39,154 nucleotides of DNA from Flavobacteriales bacterium (GTDB lineage Bacteria > Bacteroidota > Bacteroidia > Flavobacteriales_F > PHOS-HE28). The stretch lies in contig JADKCV010000035.1 of assembly GCA_016718655.1 (NCBI GenBank), positions 1 to 39,154 on the forward strand, read 5' to 3'. Shown piece after piece: positions 35,933-39,154 of this stretch; within the stretch, counting starts at the first letter, position 1, and every line of letters starts with the position of its first letter. Below the pieces are notes generated by a model that was not told the DNA's origin, did not search any database, and worked only from the letters and a program-made list of their open reading frames with translations. Position numbers and translations under genes: made by a program.

Positions 35933-35986
35933 TGTCGCGCATTCCGATGATCGTTAGCGAGCGACGATGTTGTGTGGTCGCTCCAT

Positions 35987-36679
35987 CTATTCCCCGTTCC
36001 CGTCCGAGGTCAATACAGTGGTCATGTGGTCGAACCAAGGTCGCACCGCGCGGTAGGTCTTCACCACTTCATCCAGGAAATCCGGCGCCATCACTTCCTT
36101 GTCCGTGAAGGTTCGGCGCAAGAGGAATTGCCGCTTCCGCAAGAGATCCGCGGCAGGGTGGTCCTTCGCATGACCACGGGGGACCGTGGCCAGTTCTTCG
36201 CCGAAGAGATCACCGAAATGGGTGCGCAGGTTCTTACCGCGTAGGAGCTTCCGCCAGGTAGCATGGTCGTAGTCGATGTCCTGCCGGATCAAGCGTAGAT
36301 CGTCCGCTTCGGGACCCATGAAGCCGCAGGTGATATGCGACCGGCCTCCGGGCTGGATCCGGTAGAAGTAACCACCGCGCAGGGCCGGCTTCACCCGTGC
36401 CAATCGACCTCCGAAACGCGGAGCATAGGGCGGCTTGTCCTTGTGGAAGCGTTGATCCGTGTAGATGCGCATCAGACTCTTCGCGCCGCTCGGTGTGCTC
36501 AGCTTGTCATGAGCCCGCATTCTTTCGAGCAGTGCATCGGCGAAGGCCACCATGTTCGCATGGGCGGCTTGATAGTGTGGTTTGTTCGCTTCGAACCACG
36601 GCTTCTCGTTGTGGGCCTCCAACTCGGCGAGGAAGGTGAAGGTCGACTTCGGGATGATGATCGATGACGCTGCGGACAT
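35987..36679 (-). CDS. DUF2461 domain-containing protein
   Basis: The 230-residue protein starts at ATG 36679. A GTG start at 36700 would add seven residues. It matches DUF2461 (TIGR02453) along its length: FLAELEAHNEKPWFEANKPHY near residues 17-37, SLMRIYTDQRFHKDKPPYAP, GGYFYRIQPGGRSHITCGFMGP, and a C-terminal helix pair with FLDEVVKTYRAVRPWFDHM. The family is widespread in Bacteroidota and is of unknown molecular function. It ends convergently with the oxidoreductase gene and lies 45 bases downstream of the lipoprotein gene that ends at 36725, in the same direction, so the two may be co-transcribed. Confidence 0.93.
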   Translation of the reverse strand: MSAASSIIIPKSTFTFLAELEAHNEKPWFEANKPHYQAAHANMVAFADALLERMRAHDKLSTPSGAKSLMRIYTDQRFHKDKPPYAPRFGGRLARVKPALRGGYFYRIQPGGRSHITCGFMGPEADDLRLIRQDIDYDHATWRKLLRGKNLRTHFGDLFGEELATVPRGHAKDHPAADLLRKRQFLLRRTFTDKEVMAPDFLDEVVKTYRAVRPWFDHMTTVLTSDGNGE

Positions 36680-36724
36680 GAGGCGAAGTTCGTTACTCAC
36701 CCGCAGGTGGATCGTCTCAGGCGC

Positions 36725-37963
36725 TCAAGGCTCGGTGGGCATCTGCTGCCACTGGTCCACCGACTGCCCATTCGCGTTGGGGTCATACATCACATCGTTG
36801 GTGCCGATGTACTGGCCATCGCCGTTCACCCAATAGTTGTTGTAGCCTGCCTCCACCTTGCCTTGCTCACCGGTATGCGGGTTCCACGCGTTCTGTTCGC
36901 CGCGGATCCCGTTGATGGTGGCATCCTGCATACGGTCCATGGTAGCGTTGGTGTTGTTGTAGATGCTCATCTGGGAATTGTTCACGCTGTTCACCATATC
37001 ACGGTGTGCCGCCTGGCTGGCGTCGAAGGCGGCCTGGTTGCTGCGCATGCGGGCGTTGTGGGCATTCCAGCTCTGCTGGTTGTTCTGCATTTGTTGGTTG
37101 TGCGCGGCCCAGCTTTCCTGCTCCTTTTGTTTGGCTTGGCGGTGCTGGGCGGCGAAGTAGGAGGGGTTGTAACGCATGGTGGACAGACCGTTGAGCAATC
37201 CGCTCTTCTCGCGTTCATAGCTGCCTTCGGTCGCCTCCAGCTCGGTGGTGTAATACCCCCAGTTCGCCATATCCGCGCTGCTGATGCTGAACCAATGGAG
37301 CACCACGGCGAGCCGCTTATCGCCGCGCCGCCATTCGCTCAGGTTGGCCTTGCAGGTCTTCTGTGCCTGCCCCGTCACGTATAAGCCGTTCATGCCACGC
37401 TGATCGACCTGTTCCACGCCGGGAGCCGGTGCCTGGCCGACCAGTTCGTAGCCCTGCTGGCGCATCCGCGGAGCCAGGTCCTGCATCACCACGTGCTCAG
37501 GCGATACCGGCGCGCGCATCTGCTGGCCGTTCGATCGGTAGAATTGACCGAGCTGACCACCCACCATCATGAAACTGGCCGGCTTCGTGTTCTTCACATT
37601 CGCGCCGGGGGCAATAGCGGTCCAGTCGCCCGTTTCCATGCCTTGTACGTTCCAATGGGCGGGCAGATCCAACTGCGCGAATGGTACGTTGTAGGTGGAG
37701 CTGTTCAGGGTATGCGTGCGCATACCGGCTGCTGTTGAGGGTTGCTGTCCGAAGCCCGATCCACCTTCCATGGCCCCCTGTTGTTCCCAGTTACCCGCTC
37801 CTTGGCCCTCCGGCACGGGTTGGCCGGTCATGGCCGCCATTCGCGCTTCCAATTCGCTGATGCGCGGGTCCTGGCCGTATTGGTCCATGGTATTCTCAGC
37901 GGTTTCGCCGCAGGAGAAGAGAAGTGCGCTGAGGCCGATCAACAGGTAGGCGGGGCGGTTCAT
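36725..37963 (-). CDS. Lipoprotein with Asn/Gln-rich helical region
   Basis: The 412-residue protein starts at ATG 37963 with a lipoprotein signal (MNRPAYLLIGLSALLFSC, Cys18). An in-frame Met at 38038 is upstream of the signal and unlikely. A region with an acidic helix (ISELEARMAAM) and Gly/Gln-rich linker precedes a globular part around 100-270 that contains a hydrolase-free beta-rich domain (LPAHWNVQGMETGDWTAIAPG). Residues about 275-350 are rich in Asn, Gln, His and Ala with repeated WxAHN units (SWAAHNQQMQNN, SWNAHNARMRSN). The C-terminal part has GEQGKVEAGYNNYWVNGDG and YDPNANGQSVDQWQQM, a pattern I associate with other Bacteroidota proteins of unknown function. Probably a periplasm- or surface-facing lipoprotein. 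No function can be assigned. Confidence 0.8.
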   Translation of the reverse strand: MNRPAYLLIGLSALLFSCGETAENTMDQYGQDPRISELEARMAAMTGQPVPEGQGAGNWEQQGAMEGGSGFGQQPSTAAGMRTHTLNSSTYNVPFAQLDLPAHWNVQGMETGDWTAIAPGANVKNTKPASFMMVGGQLGQFYRSNGQQMRAPVSPEHVVMQDLAPRMRQQGYELVGQAPAPGVEQVDQRGMNGLYVTGQAQKTCKANLSEWRRGDKRLAVVLHWFSISSADMANWGYYTTELEATEGSYEREKSGLLNGLSTMRYNPSYFAAQHRQAKQKEQESWAAHNQQMQNNQQSWNAHNARMRSNQAAFDASQAAHRDMVNSVNNSQMSIYNNTNATMDRMQDATINGIRGEQNAWNPHTGEQGKVEAGYNNYWVNGDGQYIGTNDVMYDPNANGQSVDQWQQMPTEP

Positions 37964-38303
37964 GTTCCGGGGTGTTTTCCTCTTATCCGGGGAGTGGGTG
38001 GAATGTGAACAAGCACTGTCCGGATGTCGGAACAGCATCCCGGACCGATAGGTCGGTCCAATACCGCTGCTCCATGTGGCCTACCCGAACCGGATATCTT
38101 ACCGCCGCTACGAATGGGTCCAGGCCGTGCTTGGTACAGGATCGTAGGCTGTCATTGAGCAGAGTTCAAGGTCAAGCTACTACAGGTTGTCGCCATACAA
38201 CGAAGGGTAGCGGAATACAACCAGGAAGAACCGTTCCAACGGATCACGCGGCATTGCGCCCCTCCAATTTTGCGGCGTCCAGAACAAAGGGACGAACACC
38301 CAC
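37964..38303. other. Intergenic region with a perfect inverted repeat
   Basis: No gene is supported in these 340 bases between the divergent lipoprotein and XRE/pentapeptide genes. A perfect 7-base inverted repeat, GGACCGA/TCGGTCC with loop TAGG, lies at 38042-38059 and could be an operator or a small stem-loop. CAATTTTG at 38265-38272 resembles the -7 element of Bacteroidota promoters, but no TTG is found at the expected distance upstream. Confidence 0.4.
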
Positions 38304-39154
38304 ATGGAAACCAACTTCACAGGCACCCGGATCGCCACAGCGCGCAAAGCGAAGAACATGTCGCAAGCGCAACTGGCGCAACAGCTTTTCATCAGCCCTC
38401 AAGCCGTGGGAAAGTGGGAGCGGGGCGAGTCCATACCCGACATCGTGACCGTGGTCAAACTGGCCCGACGTGCTCGGAGTGGACCTGAACTACTTCTCCG
38501 AACGAACTTCATCGAACCCGGCACCCGACCCGGTCGAATTGCCGGTGGAACGTGCGGTGGCAGATACGCCGCTGAAGGAGCGTCCAAAGCCCACCCGGGA
38601 CATGTCCCGCTTCAAATGGGCCGATGCGGACTTCTCCGGGTTGAAGGATCTCCACGAGAAGTTCAGCGGTTCACTGCTGAAGAATTGCAAGTTCATCGAC
38701 TCGGATCTTGCCGGGGTGCTCCTGGAGAACAACCACGTGGAAGGGTGCGACTTCCGCGGCGCCAACTTGAACTACAGCCGGTTCCGTGGGTCGCATATCG
38801 CCAACACCCGTTTAAACGATTGTGGGCTGATGGAGGCCGAGTTCACTGAAAGTGTGCTCAAAGGCTGTGACATGTCCGGTGCCGATCTCACCGATGTCGT
38901 CGTACGGTCGAGCAGTTTCCAGAAGAACACCTTGACCAATGCCGCGCTGTTGCGCACCACCTTCCGCGACACGGATCTCTCCGATGTCCTGTTCGAAGGT
39001 GCGTTGGAGGATTGCACGTTCGAGAACTGCGGCTTCTCCAGAGTGACTTTCCAGAACGCCACGCTCCACAACACCTTCTTCAAGAGCCAACGCCTGAAGC
39101 ACATCCGCTTCGTGGACTGCACGGCCGATCGTCTGACCTACGAATTCCTGAAGA
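38304..39154 (+). CDS. XRE-type helix-turn-helix and pentapeptide-repeat protein, frameshifted and partial
   Basis: The gene starts at ATG 38304 (METNFTGTRIATARKAKNMS) and runs off the right edge. Residues 1-55 are a Cro/C1-type helix-turn-helix DNA-binding domain (SQAQLAQQLFISPQAVGKWERGES). The frame then breaks near 38469: the first frame continues as KLARRARSGPELL, while the expected HTH end VLGVDLNYFSERT lies in the frame one base on. One extra base near 38466-38469 explains it. From about residue 105 the protein consists of pentapeptide-like repeats with the A[DN]LxX core (CDFRGANLNYSRF, CDMSGADLTDVV, TTFRDTDLSDVLF), the right-handed quadrilateral helix. The combination is a DNA-binding regulator with a long repeat domain of unknown ligand. 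Divergent from the lipoprotein gene, 340 bases away. Confidence 0.82.

Overview
The window looks like a chromosomal piece of a GC-rich member of the Bacteroidota, most likely Flavobacteriales-like. The evidence is type IX secretion (T9SS) C-terminal sorting domains on at least four proteins, a TamL/TamB pair with a lipoprotein TamA homologue, GH3 plus beta-lactamase fusion, DUF4139 with a CarboxypepD_reg-like insert, SBBP and GEVED repeats, and TAnnTTTG-type promoters. No rRNA, tRNA, CRISPR array, transposase or phage gene was recognised. No gap between genes exceeds 300 bases except 37964-38303.

Layout. 1-4774: a partial secreted protein, a small membrane protein, a secreted GH3/beta-lactamase fusion and an unknown protein. 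4771-12599 (minus): a tamB-tamL-tspO operon for outer-membrane biogenesis. 12834-16551 (minus): VTE5-VTE6-like isoprenoid alcohol kinase fusion, then a THUMP RNA methyltransferase, then a SIMPL-domain protein. 16576-18227 (plus): a methyltransferase and a homogentisate-phytyltransferase-like UbiA enzyme, divergent from the kinase fusion by only 24 bases. 18338-21767: DUF4139 protein, MmcQ/YjbR protein, a small unknown protein and a methyltransferase. 21845-27408 (minus): an accessory-looking stretch with two paralogous T9SS proteins, a truncated copy of the C-terminal part of cvfB between them, three small unknown genes and the full-length cvfB. 27639-34351: a very large VWA/SBBP/GEVED T9SS protein, a small membrane protein and another T9SS protein. 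34458-39154: yjdM, small membrane protein, F420/NADP reductase-like oxidoreductase, DUF2461, a lipoprotein and a partial XRE/pentapeptide-repeat protein.

The most interesting system is at 15115-18227. A fused phytol kinase/phytyl-phosphate kinase could make a prenyl diphosphate from a free isoprenoid alcohol. A homogentisate-type prenyltransferase could couple it to an aromatic acceptor and a methyltransferase could modify the ring. This is the logic of tocochromanol (vitamin E-like) synthesis by phytol salvage, unexpected in a menaquinone-type lineage. A second point of interest is the truncated cvfB copy, which differs from the full gene at about 16 nucleotides but only one amino acid, as if it were selected as a stand-alone protein.

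Seven reading-frame breaks occur in six otherwise well-preserved genes: tspO, tamB (two), the SIMPL gene, the SBBP protein, the oxidoreductase and the XRE/pentapeptide gene. Most are one-base changes at short runs of the same base, so residual long-read sequencing errors are the first explanation. These genes are therefore annotated as single loci with the corrected lengths stated.
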